From positions 6,840,501 to 6,904,500 of the forward strand of contig LR746273.1 of NCBI GenBank assembly GCA_902729315.2: a stretch of 64,000 bases of DNA, read 5' to 3'. Under the pieces are notes generated by a model, which saw only the letters and a program-made list of their open reading frames with translations, made no database searches and was not told the DNA's origin. Numbering within the stretch: position 1 is the stretch's first letter; each line of letters starts with the position of its first letter. The DNA comes from Spirodela intermedia. Lineage: Eukaryota; Streptophyta; Magnoliopsida; Alismatales; Araceae. This document shows, piece after piece, positions 47,621-58,841 of this stretch. The position numbers and the translations under genes are program-made.

Positions 47621-50600
47621 ATGGAAGGAAGACTGAACCATACTCCTTTCACAGCCACGATCGGTTGGCCGCAGCCTCCGCACCTTTTCTTCTTTTTCGT
47701 CGTGCTCTTTTTCTGCAAGGTCCAACCGTTCGGAACCCTGTTTGTTCAAGCTCAGTCCCAGGAAGGTAAGCTAAAAGAGCGGTTGTAAAGCTCGATTGCC
47801 TACTTCGCAGACCAATCAGATTTGGAACGTATAGCCCTCTGATCCCCTTGATTAGATTTTTCCCTCCGGCAGTCAGGCTCGGATATCCCGAGTGGTCTGA
47901 TTGGTCAACGCTTCCCCTATTCCACAGTTAATAGGTCCCGAAAAAAGTTTGCATCATGAATTCATCATACTCCAATGCAGGTTTCATAAGCGTCGACTGC
48001 GGCTTCGAGGGTGGCTCGAGATATCAAGACAACTCCACCGGACTGGAATACTCCCCTGACTCGCAATTCATCAACACGGGAGAGAACAGGAACGTCTCTG
48101 AGAACCGATTTTCTAAGCGATACGGAACTCTCCGTAGCTTCCCAAACGGGACGCGGAACTGTTATAGGCTGTCGCCGGTACAATCCGGCAACAAGTACCT
48201 GATTCGAGCGGGATTCCTCTACGGCAACTACGACGGCCAAGGTTCCTCACCCATCTTCGATCTCCATATCGGGGTCAATTTCTGGACTACAGTCAAAATG
48301 GGATCCGCGGGTCGTTTCGTCTCCGATATCATCACGGTGTCGCAGGGGGACCTCATACAGGTGTGCCTAGTCAACACGGGAACTGGGACGCCCTTCATAT
48401 CGGTGCTTGAGCTGAGGCCTCTCCTCAATTTCATGTATCCTTTCGCAAACGCGTCCCAATCCTTGGTCAATCAGGAGCGCTGGAATTACGGAACCGGAAA
48501 TCAAGTAAGGTATTGTTAAGATGAGTTATCTGCTTTCGATTCATTAAACTCAGTACTAGCGTCTATTAAGTTTCTTCGACCGGCCTTCATTTACCTCTCT
48601 GATTAGAGAGAACGAAGACGCATACAATCAAGCAGTGGCCTCCTGCGGGTACCCTCACAAAAACGATAATCAATTTGAGTAACGGAGTAGCTTTCACCTC
48701 ACAGGTATCCGGATGACCCTTATGACCGCATCTGGGACGCTGTCACCAACGATTTTCTCGTACTCAACACCACAAACGAAGTGGAGGTGAAAGCAGGAGA
48801 CGTTTTTCTAGTGCCCTCGAAGGTTCTCAGAACGGCCGTGTCTGACACAAGACCGAACTTGGATATGACCATCCGGGCGGTCAGTCAGAGTCCCGGTGCG
48901 CGGATATACATTGTGATGCACTTTGCGGAGCTTGTGAAGCTAAATTCTGCCAACGAATCCAGGCAATTGAATATCTTCGGATTGAACGGTCAGGTGTTGT
49001 TGTTTCCGAACTACATCGCTCCTTATTTGACAGCAGACCACAAAGAGATTATGAATGTTGCTCTTGGAGGATCAGGATCATACAACATTTCCATCAACGT
49101 CTCTAGCTCGTCCACACACTCGTACATGATCAACGCCCTAGAGAGTTTTATTGTGAGGCAAATGAATGAGTCGCAAACTGATGATCGTGATGGTGAGACC
49201 TCCGTAAAAGTTTCCCTATTCACTTTCTTTTATTTCACTTTTACTTTATCCCTTTGCTTATCGTTCGGACACAATTTTCACACAATCAAGTCAAACATCG
49301 TCATCATATGAGTGCACCATCTCTTGAGCGTGCTGAAGCCTTCTCCGCCCAAGTGGCGAGGTGGCTTTCCTTGTGTTCCTGATGTCCTAGTCTTCAGTCT
49401 GTGATCTTCTAAGATGGTAAGTTCGCTTTGTGCACCAGTTTCTGCCATTGAAGACATCAAAAGAGTGTTCAGACTTACGGGAAACTGGGAGGCGGATCCT
49501 TGTTCTCCGAAAGAATATACTTGGAAGGGAGTGAGCTGCAGCGGCTATGGAGACTCTAGACCTGCGAGGATCATATCTCTGTGAGTAGAGATTATACGTC
49601 TATGTATCTCTAAATATGTTCGCGGCAGACTGATAGGAGAGATGCTAAAAATTTTATTGTCATGAAACCTCTTGAAATTTAAGGTTTTAGCATAGACGAC
49701 CTGCAACACTAGATTTCCTGCGTGACAGGGATCATTCATCCCAGTTTAAATGACGTTTCGACTAAACTATACTAAACGTTTTTGTCTCTTTTGACTCTCA
49801 AACTGCATGACCGATGAGATGGATCATAATTCTAATCATGCAGGAACTTATCATCAACTGGTTTGGATGGAAAAATTCCTACTTCGATTGGTAACCTGAC
49901 AGCTCTTGCATCTCTGTAAGCATTGGTTTCCATCAATATTACAGTTCAAAACCAATAATGAAATCCTTCATATTTATACAGTATATTTGACATGTGAATC
50001 ATACTAAAGAAGCTATAAACATTTCATAGATTTTTCTTTATTCTCTCCTTAGTCATGTGAGGTAAATAGTAACAATTATTGGAACCTACCCATTTTCAGA
50101 GATTTGTCCAATAACTATTTGATTGGGCCAATACCGGATATTTTGGGAGAGTTACCATATCTTCAATTCATGTAAGTTTCCTTTTCAACCTTATCCAATA
50201 ATGGATATTGGTGGGGAGGGGGGGCTATCTCTTAAATTGATGCAAGTTCCCTCGTCAACCTGATACAATGATAAACTATTTGATGTTTGAGACTCTTATG
50301 GAAAATATTTTTTATACTCTTCTAGAAACTTGTCGGGAAATGAAGACATTGGGGTTGTTCCTGAAAATATTTGTCAGAAAATGTTGGAAGGTATTCTTTC
50401 CTTAAGGTTAGTAAAGTCACATACCAGTATTACGATTGTGATTAAACTTCTAAACCTTAATGCATAAAACTACTCAATAATGAAGTATAATTACAATGTA
50501 TCGATTTATTTTTGCAAGCATTATTTATGATACAAAGATCAAATAACCATTGATGAAGGAGCATGATTATTTTAGCTTCTGATTACTTCAAATTGGAAAT

Positions 50601-52495
50601 ATTATTAGATATAATAGCCAATGCTTGTTTAATGTTTTATGCAATTAAACCTAGCGATTAAAACCATTACCAGAATATTATTGTATAGATTTTTAATTTA
50701 GTTGAGACTTTCTTTCACTAACTATCTTCTCCAATGATAGTATCAATGGTGAGCCAAAGCAATGCAAGAGTGGCCACAACAACAACAACAAGCAGAAGAT
50801 TATTATTCCTATAATAATAGTGGTAATAATACTTCTAATGATGTTGCTTGTTGTATTCGTTTGGTTAATCAAGAGGAAGAGAAAAAAATACTCTTCTCAA
50901 GGTATGCTAAATTATACATCTTTTCCTAAGTTTAAATATTTTAAATCCAAAAAATATTTAATAATTAATATTTTTCATTTTTTCTAAATTTTTAAATTTT
51001 TTAGGTTTCTCAAATGAACAATGCATTACTAGAAGTAGAACTACTGAGGAAAATAGTTGGAAAAGAAAAAGTGTGCAATTTACATATGCAGAAATTCTAC
51101 AGATTACACAAAAGTTCAACCATGAGATTGGTAAGGGGGGATTCGGAATTGTTTATCTCGGTAATTTGACAGATGGGACTAAGGTCGCAGTAAAGGTTCT
51201 TTCCTCTTCATCATCACAAGGATCCAAGGAATTTCAATCAGAGGTAACTAAACACAATCAACAATCTAGAATATTTACATGATATATTGTTCTCTACCTA
51301 CATCAGTGGATATCCATAAATGTTGAATTCATTACTCATATAATGAATTTATGACATTTCAGGTTTTATTGTTGTCAAGAGTGCACCACAAAAACCTGGT
51401 GTGCTTATTGGGGTATTGTGAAGACATACAACATTTATCACTTGTTTATGAGTATATGGACAATGGAACCCTCAGAGATCATCTTTCAGGTCTTTCCATT
51501 TGAAATCACCAAATTCTTAATTTATTGAAATAGATAGACAACCATTTGTAGGATGAATATTCTATCATCTAAATCTTTGATGCATGGTCGAGATAAGATA
51601 CCACTACAATCATTGTTATTCTTCTTTTAGGTGATATTCACAATTCAAAGCTTTTAAGCTGGAGCAAAAGAGTGAATATTGCTCTTCAAGCTGCACAAGG
51701 TACTTTCATCCTACATACTTGACTCAACTTTTTACTTATGAATTTTTACTTCTTTATAGTTGAAAACAATTGCAGGATTGGATTATTTACATAACGGATG
51801 CAGGCCACCTATTATTCATAGAGATATAAAGAGCAATAATATTCTTTTGAATTGTGAGCTTGTTGCAAAGATAGCTGACTTTGGATTATCAAGAGCATTT
51901 AGTAATGATTATGCTACACACATAACGACTGGTTTAGCTGGTACTCTAGGATATCTTGATCCTGAGTAAGTATTCTTTCTTATTTTTGTTTTTGTAATTT
52001 TTCACATTTTAATACCTATTTTTGTAGAATACTATGTATTATGAAAAAAAAATACTTGTGCAAAAAATATTTAACAAAATGAACTTTTTTTCTTTGTGCA
52101 GGTGCCTAAATTCTAAACTAAGTCAAAAAAGTGATGTATATAGTTTTGGAATCGTTCTTTTAGAGATTATAACTGGTCAACCACCACATTCAAACTCCAC
52201 AAAGAGGACACATATTGTTGAATGGGTTCATTCAAAGTTCCAGAGTGGGGACATTAAGAATATTATTGACCCTATGTTGAAAGAAGATATTGATATCAAC
52301 ATTGCAAGGAAAATAATAGAAGTAGCAATATCATGTACATCAAAAACTTCAGAAGAAAGGATGACAATGAGCAATACGGTAATACATTTGAAGCAATGTT
52401 TGGAAGTGATAGAATCACACAAGTCCTCAATGCAAAAATCAAATGGCACATTAGATTTTGAATCAAGTGCTCCTACAGCTCCATCAGATAGGTAG
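47621..52495 (+). CDS. RLK2: malectin-like LRR receptor kinase (LRR-I type), 13 exons, intact
   Basis: Exons: 47621-47765, 47981-48509, 48705-49192, 49439-49580, 49844-49915, 50100-50171, 50326-50406, 50741-50901, 51005-51243, 51363-51489, 51631-51699, 51776-51965, 52102-52495. Phases agree and the product is 902 aa. Exons 2-7 and 10-12 have the same lengths as in RLK1. Order: signal peptide ([11 protein letters not shown] core), malectin-like domain (about 49-387), [13 protein letters not shown] linker, LRRs (435-510), membrane segment ([20 protein letters not shown]), kinase. IGKGGFG, VAVK, HRD and DFG are all present. The activation segment ends [18 protein letters not shown], where RLK1 and most relatives have DPEYY; the two aromatic residues are replaced by Cys-Leu. 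It is predicted to be active, but substrate docking may differ. Start chosen because it gives the signal peptide in frame with the conserved QAQSQEG junction. Confidence 0.94.
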
Positions 52496-52499
52496 CTCC

Positions 52500-52964
52500 T
52501 TAAAGTTCATGAGTGAGTATTGTTCTTGATTTTTGAGATTACAAAAAGGATTGGATCTAAACCAACAGTTTAAATATTGTATCAGACTCGAATTTCAATT
52601 TCAAGTATAGTATGATGATCTAGAGAAATGTGTTGTTTCTGAACCTATAGAGATGATCCAAGAATTTCACCTGATTTGGCAGGAAAATCTTTCGAAAATA
52701 TGTGTTTGTATACCCTAATGAATTGTGAGTACTTGAAAAAATGAGTGTTTAAGTTGCAGATTAATGTACTTCTGATTACCGTTGCTGCTCTTGAAATCTG
52801 AAAGATCTATTGGAGATGTTCTGTATTTACGTTCTCTCGTTGTCTTTTGGAGAATTTTTAAGAACTGTATGAAACCTATCTTATTTTGGTATCAGCGTGC
52901 ATTGCAAACCATTTGTATTGATTGTCATACAAGTCACGTGGAAAACTATATGCATTTTCGTCCT
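52500..52964. other. 3' flank of RLK2, no gene seen
   Basis: It likely holds the RLK2 3' untranslated region. Short frames only. Confidence 0.4.
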
Positions 52965-53335
52965 AGGCTCAAATCAGGTTTCACCCCCGAAGCTAGATAA
53001 ATTTCTCAAGGAACTCGCTGGATGGGAAACGGACTCTAGAAAGGTCACTCACTCTTGCTATGTTCTTGTTTTGTGGCAGGAATGTGCATACGAGATCGGA
53101 GTCCATTAGGCAAGAAGAATTTACAAGGCGATCAGTTGTCTTTGGTAATGAAGAACAGCGGGCGTAACAGAGGAGTGGCTCGTGGCTGCCACAATACCCC
53201 TGTCATACATTCAATATGTGCTATTTCCATGTGAAGACATTCTTCTGATATACTTCAATTTTAGATCGTCATTTCTGTTCTTGATGGTTCCCTTCATTGA
53301 TATCAAACCCCTTACAAGTGAGCGAGCGAGGGAGA
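52965..53335. repeat. Receptor kinase 3' flank block, copy 2
   Basis: It matches 33235-33600 in order: CGAGATCGGAGTCCATTAGG, GGGCGTAACAGAGGAGTGGC, TTCTTGATGGTTCCCTTCAT and CCTTACAAGTGAGCGAGCGA. It shows that the duplication extends past the 3' end of the receptor kinase. Confidence 0.75.
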
Positions 53336-53385
53336 AAAGAGAGAGAGAGAGAGAGATACACACACACACACACACACACACACAG
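53336..53385. repeat. Compound (GA)n(CA)n microsatellite
   Basis: About 20 bases of GA are followed by about 24 bases of CA/AC. It occupies the same paralogous site as the 585-bp GA tract at 33621-34206. Confidence 0.95.
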
Positions 53386-53599
53386 ATAGAGAATATGTAC
53401 AGTTGTGAAGGACGTGAAACCTGTTCTAAATCCAAGAGAAATCAGACAAAATTTGATGCTTAACATTCATCCAGCTCGAAGTATAGATTTTGTATCACCC
53501 GTTACATCTGTCCAAACAACTATGATTGCGATGGTAAAGTTCCAAGATGGCCTCATAATAGTATAACTCAATATAAATATATATAGGTCACTTCAGACA

Positions 53600-53935
53600 G
53601 GGAGGGCTCAGTTCCCATTTTCAAGTGTATCCTCCTCTCCCTACAATGCTGCCTCCACGATGAACCTGGTTGCCGTCTCAAATGTCATCTGGCTGAAATG
53701 CCAAAGTAAGCAGTCCTCGTTCATCGGCCAATAGCCGTCGTTCACTGTCATGGACGGCAGTTAGGGAGAGCTCTTGTAGCAGTCGAACATGTTTTTGACT
53801 TGGTTGATGATGGCTGCCGTCGCAGCGTCGACACCATAGGTGGAAAGGAGGGCATGAATGCCATTGGATCACCTTGTCCTCGATGTTCCCAGACTCCTTC
53901 ACGTTAACAAAAACAAAAATAAAGCAAAGCACCAT
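53600..53935 (-). pseudogene. NRPA1: RNA polymerase I largest subunit pseudogene 2, C-terminal piece
   Basis: The minus-strand frame reads TYGVDAATAAIINQVKNMF followed by DCYKSSP, a stop, then QMTFETATRFIVEAAL. These match the same C-terminal blocks as pseudogene 1 (YGVEAA…VFDHYK and KMTFQTATTFIVEA). A deletion relative to pseudogene 1 removes the WEPDEYLDIKAI block. The remaining exons lie beyond the copia insertion at 58842-60490. Confidence 0.82.
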
Positions 53936-54155
53936 TGCGGGGTATATAGGAATTAGGGATTCAGGGCAGAGAAAAAGTTACCTCTACAGCAGAATATGAG
54001 GCTCCTTTCAGAACAGAACAAGAATCTATGGTTAGACCATTCAATTCGACAAAAAATTCTTTATCTTTCGGCCTCTTGCCTCTCCTCGCCTTATTCTTAT
54101 TTTTCTTAGCCAGGAATTGTTTTCGCCCTTGGGCAGTCTCCTTGCGATTTATTGG

Positions 54156-54538
54156 TGTTGGATTTAAGACTGCGGAATCAGCCTTTAAATGGAGTGTTTG
54201 TTGAAATGTCACAAATAACTGAACTGCGGTTGTTTCTTATCTATTGTTTTTGTTTCTCCACCCATCCTTTAATAACGGCCGTCTATGTGCGATTATAACG
54301 GTCGAGATGCTGTCACGGAGGCAGTTGTCAAGTGAACCGTCACGGTGGCAGTTGTCAAGTGAGTAACTGCCTAAACGGCATCTCTCGTATAGTGTTTCGA
54401 TCTGGTCCTTTAGAAGGACCTGCGGAGAACACAATCGTTCAGAGTTTTTTTCCTTGAATCAAATTCTGTGCAATTTTTCTACACTCTTCTTGAGGGTTTC
54501 TTGAGTGTTTCTGGAAGAATTGTAATGCAGATTCTTCA
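54156..54538 (+). repeat. 5' LTR of the copia element
   Basis: 383 bases, TG…CA ends. A hand comparison with the 3' LTR shows about 35-40 differences including small indels, so the insertion is not recent. Confidence 0.93.
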
Positions 54539-54540
54539 GT

Positions 54541-54553
54541 TGGTATCAGAGCG
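54541..54553 (+). other. Primer binding site, initiator tRNA-Met type
   Basis: TTGGTATCAGAGC directly after the 5' LTR contains the standard plant TGGTATCAGAGC complement of the initiator tRNA-Met 3' end. It shows that transcription of the element ran on the plus strand. Confidence 0.9.
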
Positions 54554-54579
54554 ATTGCGATCCAACACACTTTGACAAC

Positions 54580-55236
54580 GATGGCACCGCGGAAGGGAGA
54601 GAGTTCGTCTCAAGATTTTGTGATGTCTGGAGGATTGAAAGGAACAGAGCAACCTATGCAGATAGGTACCTTTCCGATCCTCACCAAGCTCAACTACTAG
54701 GTTTGGGCATCTCGGATGCGGCTTCATCTTGAAGGCCTTGAGCTATGAGATGTCATCAAAACGAAGAACCCTGTCAAGAAGAAAGATTGATATGTTTTGT
54801 CCATCTTATTCAGCACCATCTCTGATGAGGTTTCATGCGAGTTATAGATGTAGAGAAAACGGCGTAGTAGACGTAGAATTTCCTGAAGGCTAAAAATGGT
54901 GGAATTCCACACTTGCAGAAGGCATGGATTCAATCTCTCCATGGATGAAGAGGAGTTGATTCTTAATTACTTCGGAAAAATTATCTCGTGCGGTGATTGA
55001 ACTAAGAAGTCTCGAAGAGAAGATCACTGATGCAGATCTCTCCGCCAAACTACTGAGATCTGCCTCAGGTAGGTTTGACTCCATCATAACTTCTATTGAA
55101 TAATTTTAGGCTCTTGATATGGTCTCGGTGGATGAGATTCTTGGACACTCAAGATTCACGAGGATAAGCTTCGTGATCGTTCGGTCAAAAGGGACGAGAA
55201 AACTCTTCTTGCACGAGCCATGAGGAAGGCTGAAAA
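54580..55236 (+). pseudogene. Copia gag N-terminal half, broken
   Basis: It starts MAPRKGESSSQDF and continues with MQIGTFPILTKLNY and later SLEEKITDADLSAKLLR and SVDEILGHSR, which are typical copia gag blocks. Several stops and frameshifts occur, e.g. after TKLNY. It ends at LARAMRKAEK, where the inversion breakpoint lies and the minus-strand reverse transcriptase tail begins. Confidence 0.82.
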
Positions 55237-57897
55237 AAACCACACTAAAGAGCAAATCAGGCCTCGTATGAATTAAATATCTCAATGAACCCATTAATCT
55301 CCTGTATAGTGTTGTATCTAAATCAGTGCCTTCCTTCTGATTAAATCTCGGTCTTACTTCAAGGGGGGTGGGAGATTAATTGCAATTCAGCATTTCAAAT
55401 GTCGTCAGTATCTTCAATACAAAGGACTTTTGAGATAAAATGATCTCACCTTCAAGCTAAACAACTTGAATTTTTAAATATGAAGAAAGAAGCCCCAAAT
55501 CTGTCATCTCGAACACTATTGACATTCTTCTTTCGAAATTCATGACTCCATCTTCAGGAGTATCTATGATAAACGAGTCATCAACATAAATTCCCACACA
55601 TAGGTAAGAATTTGGCAAAATTTTGAAGAAGACCAGGGGTTCATAGCTGCTTCTAGTCAGACCCAATAATTGAAGACTTTTATCAAGCTTCAAAAACCAA
55701 GCTCTAGGAGCTTGATTCAAGCCATAAAGAGCCTTCTTCAGCTTACAAATCAGATGTTCATTGCCTTCAATCTCAAAACCCTTAGGTTGTCTGACGTAGA
55801 TATCTTCATCAATATTCTCATTTAAAAATATAGATTTCACATCCACATGACGGACCTTCCAGTGAAATTGAGCTGCAATGACTAGAAGGACACGAATTGT
55901 CTCTAATCTAGCTACTAGAGGAAAAACCTCGGTGTAATCAACATCATACCTCTGAACATACCTTTTCACCACAAGTCGGTCCTTGTGTTTGAGTATTTCA
56001 CCTAATGGGTCCCTTTTGATCTTAAAGATCCATTTCAAACCAATTAACTTGCACCCACAATAAGGAACAATTGGACTCCAAATCTGGTTCTTCTCAATTT
56101 GACTTAACTCCTCAGCCATAGCTTTTCTTCAGACTTCACATTTTAGAGCTTGTCTGATGCTTTCAAGTTCATCATTTGCAGTAAAATAGCAGCTTTCATC
56201 ATCATTTGCTAATTCCCGAGTTTCAGCATAGAGTTGAGTGAGATCTTTGAATCTTTGAGGTTGAGTGTGATCAGGTGAGCTAGAAACATTAGTGGACACA
56301 TCTTCTCTTTCATTATCAGCCGCATCAGAGGTAATCTCTTCTAGTTCAATACTAACGCAGGCCTCGTCAACATCTAGATTAAAAACCAAGTGAGATTCAA
56401 ACCTGACTTTGTCTTCAAATTGAAATTGTCTCAGTTCCAACACTTCTCCTCCTTAGCTGGAAAACCTTTAATTCCCTTTTCATAGCTGAGAAAAATCATA
56501 GGAAGACTTCTGTCGTTCAATTTTTTCAGACTTTCACTTGACATTTTAACGTGCTTAAGAGACCCAAAGGTGCGAAGATGGGCAATATTAGGCTTTCTCC
56601 TAGTCCAAGCTTCATATGGAGTCAAATTCTCAAGATTTCTAATCGGCGCTCGATTCAACTGGTAGACTGCAGTGCTAGCAACTTCTCCCCATAATTCTTG
56701 AGATAGATTCTTTGACTTGAGCATAAATATTATCATGTTCATAACAATACGATTGCGTTTCTCCACCACTCCATTCTACTGTGGAGAATAAGGTATTGTG
56801 AGCTGCCTCTCGATGCTATGTTCTTCACAAAAACCACAGAATTCCTTCGAATTGAACTCTCTACCTTAGTTTGTTCTCAGATAACTGATTTTCATAGACT
56901 TTTCAGCCTCGACCAGTGATTTGAAACTCTTAAAAGCATTACAAGCCTCTGACTTCTTCTTAAGTAGAGAGATTCACATCGGTCTTGTGTGATAATCCAT
57001 TAAAAACAAGAAGTACTTACTTCCTCCTAGAGTTTTAAGATCAATAGGACCACATAAATTGCCGTGAATTAATTCTAGTGGTCATGAAGCTCTGAGGAGG
57101 CTGATGAAGAGTCTGATGAGAACGATGTTCTGCTTTGCTTTGACTTCACATAGTCAACACAAAGATCCTCCTCCTTTTGAATTTTCAGGAGTCCTATCAC
57201 CATATTATGTGTAGAAAGAAGCTTTTGTGCCACAACCACGAGCTTCATACCTTTTGTGCCACAACCACGAGGCGCCATCTCTAATGTGAAGGCAGTTCTC
57301 CACAATATCAAGCTTTACCAAGTATAGTCTTTCCGAATTTCTTCTAACTTTAGTCAACAATCTCCCTCTTGAATCGTGAATGGTCAGAATTCTACTATGT
57401 AGGTGAATATCACAACCTTATTCATCCAATCTTCAGTGACTTAAGATATTGGCACTTAAGCTTGGTGTGTATAGGACATTAGATAGAGTAATCAGATTTC
57501 CACTTCTTGTATTCAAAAAAATATCACCTCTGCCTTCGATGTTGATTTGAGATTCATCACCAAATCTCACTCTCCCCTTATGTGACTCATCCAAGTCATG
57601 GAAGAGTGATCTCTCCCCCGTCATATGTGAGGTGGCCCCTGTGATACAAGAGCCCTTGACCCAAGTCAGAGTGTGTAATTCCTTGGAGAAGTACCTCATT
57701 TTCCTCAAATGCCATGAGGAGAGATGACTCTTGAATCTGCTCTTTCGCAACATTAGCCTTTTCTTCATCATTCTTCAGTCTCTCCTTCTTCAAAAGCTGA
57801 CATTCATTTGAGTGATTCATCATTACTATCTTTGATTTTGGAGAAACCTCTTCCTCTTCCTCTGCCACGGCCTCTTCCTCTGCCTCTACCGTGATTT
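55237..57897 (-). pseudogene. Inverted pol block: gag zinc finger, protease, integrase, reverse transcriptase
   Basis: Read from 57897 downward on the minus strand: a Gly-Arg-rich gag tail, and a protease region at about 57650 reading CITGATSHMTGERSLF, with Ile in place of the usual catalytic Asp of DSGA/DTGA. Next come integrase core and C-terminal pieces (VEKRNRIVMNMI near 56765, YEAWTRRKPNIAHLR near 56615), then reverse transcriptase at 56119-55457 (WIFKIKRDPLGEI, ALYGLNQAPRAWF, CVGIYVDD). It ends GSLRYLIHTRPDLLFSVVF at about 55240. The YVDD catalytic motif is intact but the whole is broken by stops. Confidence 0.9.
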
Positions 57898-58421
57898 CAT
57901 TTGTGGTGGCTTTCTACTTGTGGTACATAGAGAATCTCACATCTGAGCATTTTAAATGTGCAAAAATACTGATCAGATATATCAAGGGGACACTTATTTT
58001 TGGTTTGAGATATAAAGAGGGGAAGAGTTTTGATGTAAAAGGTTACTGTGATAGTGACTACGGTGGAGATTCTGAGGAACAGAAGAGCACCTCTGGATTT
58101 ATATTCTTTCTTAGTGGAAATGCTGTGACGTGGGTGTCCTAGAAACAAAGGATAGTGGCTCTATCCTCGTGTGAGGATGAATATGTTTCTCTCACACTTG
58201 CAACTAGCCAAGGTGTCTGGTTGGCTGACTTTCTCGGTGAATTGACTGGAAGAAGTCTCAAGCCAGTCAAAATATTTGTGGACAATCAATCTACAATCGA
58301 GTTGGCCAAGAATTACATTTTTCACAGTCATTCGAAGCATATCAAAATTAGGTACAATTATGTCAGGAAATGCGATGAAGACAAGGAGTTTGCTGATTTC
58401 TGCACACTGATTGGAGTTTAA
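57898..58421 (+). pseudogene. Copia RNase H region, plus strand
   Basis: FYLWYIENLTSEHFKCAK, YCDSDYGGDSEEQKSTSG, ALSSCEDEYVSL and VDNQSTIELAKN are the typical copia RNase H sequence, one stop near 58141. The start picks up where the inverted reverse transcriptase tail (LLFSVVF) leaves off at the other end of the inversion, confirming the two were once joined. Confidence 0.9.
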
Positions 58422-58453
58422 GCTGAAGCTGATCAGACTGAGCTTAAGGAGTT

Positions 58454-58841
58454 TGTTGGATTTAAGCACGCAGAATTAGCCTTTGAATGGAGTGTTTGTT
58501 GAAACATTGCAAATAACTGAACTGCGGTTATTTCTTATCTGTTGTTTTTCTTTCTCCTCTTTCCGTCTTTTAATCACGACTGTCTATGTGTGATTATAAC
58601 GGTCGAGATGCCGTCACGGAGGCAGTTGTGAAGCAAACCGTCATGGTGGCAGTTGTCAAGCGTGTAACTGCCTAAACGGCATCTCTCGTATGGTGTTTCG
58701 ATCTGGTCCTTTATAAGGACCTGCAGAGAACACAATCGTTTAGAGTTTTTTTTCCTTGAATCAAATTCTGTGTATTTTTTTCTACACTCTTCTTGAGGGT
58801 TTCTTGAGTGTTTCTGGAAAAATCGTAACGCAGATTCTTCA
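58454..58841 (+). repeat. 3' LTR of the copia element
   Basis: 388 bases, the same ends as the 5' LTR. The purine-rich tract just before it (CTTAAGGAG) is weak. After it the flank CTTGG resumes the Pol I subunit pseudogene. Confidence 0.93.

Larger units (their letters stand above)
54156..58841 (+). mobile_element. Ty1/copia LTR retrotransposon with an internal inversion
   Basis: It is bounded by two LTRs (54156-54538 and 58454-58841) that start TGTTGG and end TTCA. The flanking bases are ATTGG and CTTGG, a possible imperfect 5-bp target duplication. A primer binding site follows the left LTR. The gag start and RNase H are on the plus strand, while gag zinc finger, protease, integrase and reverse transcriptase are on the minus strand (about 55237-57897). 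All frames are broken. The order int before RT within the inverted block shows copia, not gypsy. It sits inside Pol I subunit pseudogene 2. Confidence 0.93.

Noticed and set aside
53961-54212. Lys/Arg-rich minus-strand frame (KEFFVELNGLT) next to the 5' LTR
   Set aside because: It could be another piece of the Pol I subunit pseudogene, but I could not place it in that protein, so it was not called.
55358-55372. AAGGGGGGTGGGAG considered as a polypurine tract
   Set aside because: It is in the middle of the element and, on the minus strand, falls within the reverse transcriptase tail, so it is not adjacent to an LTR.
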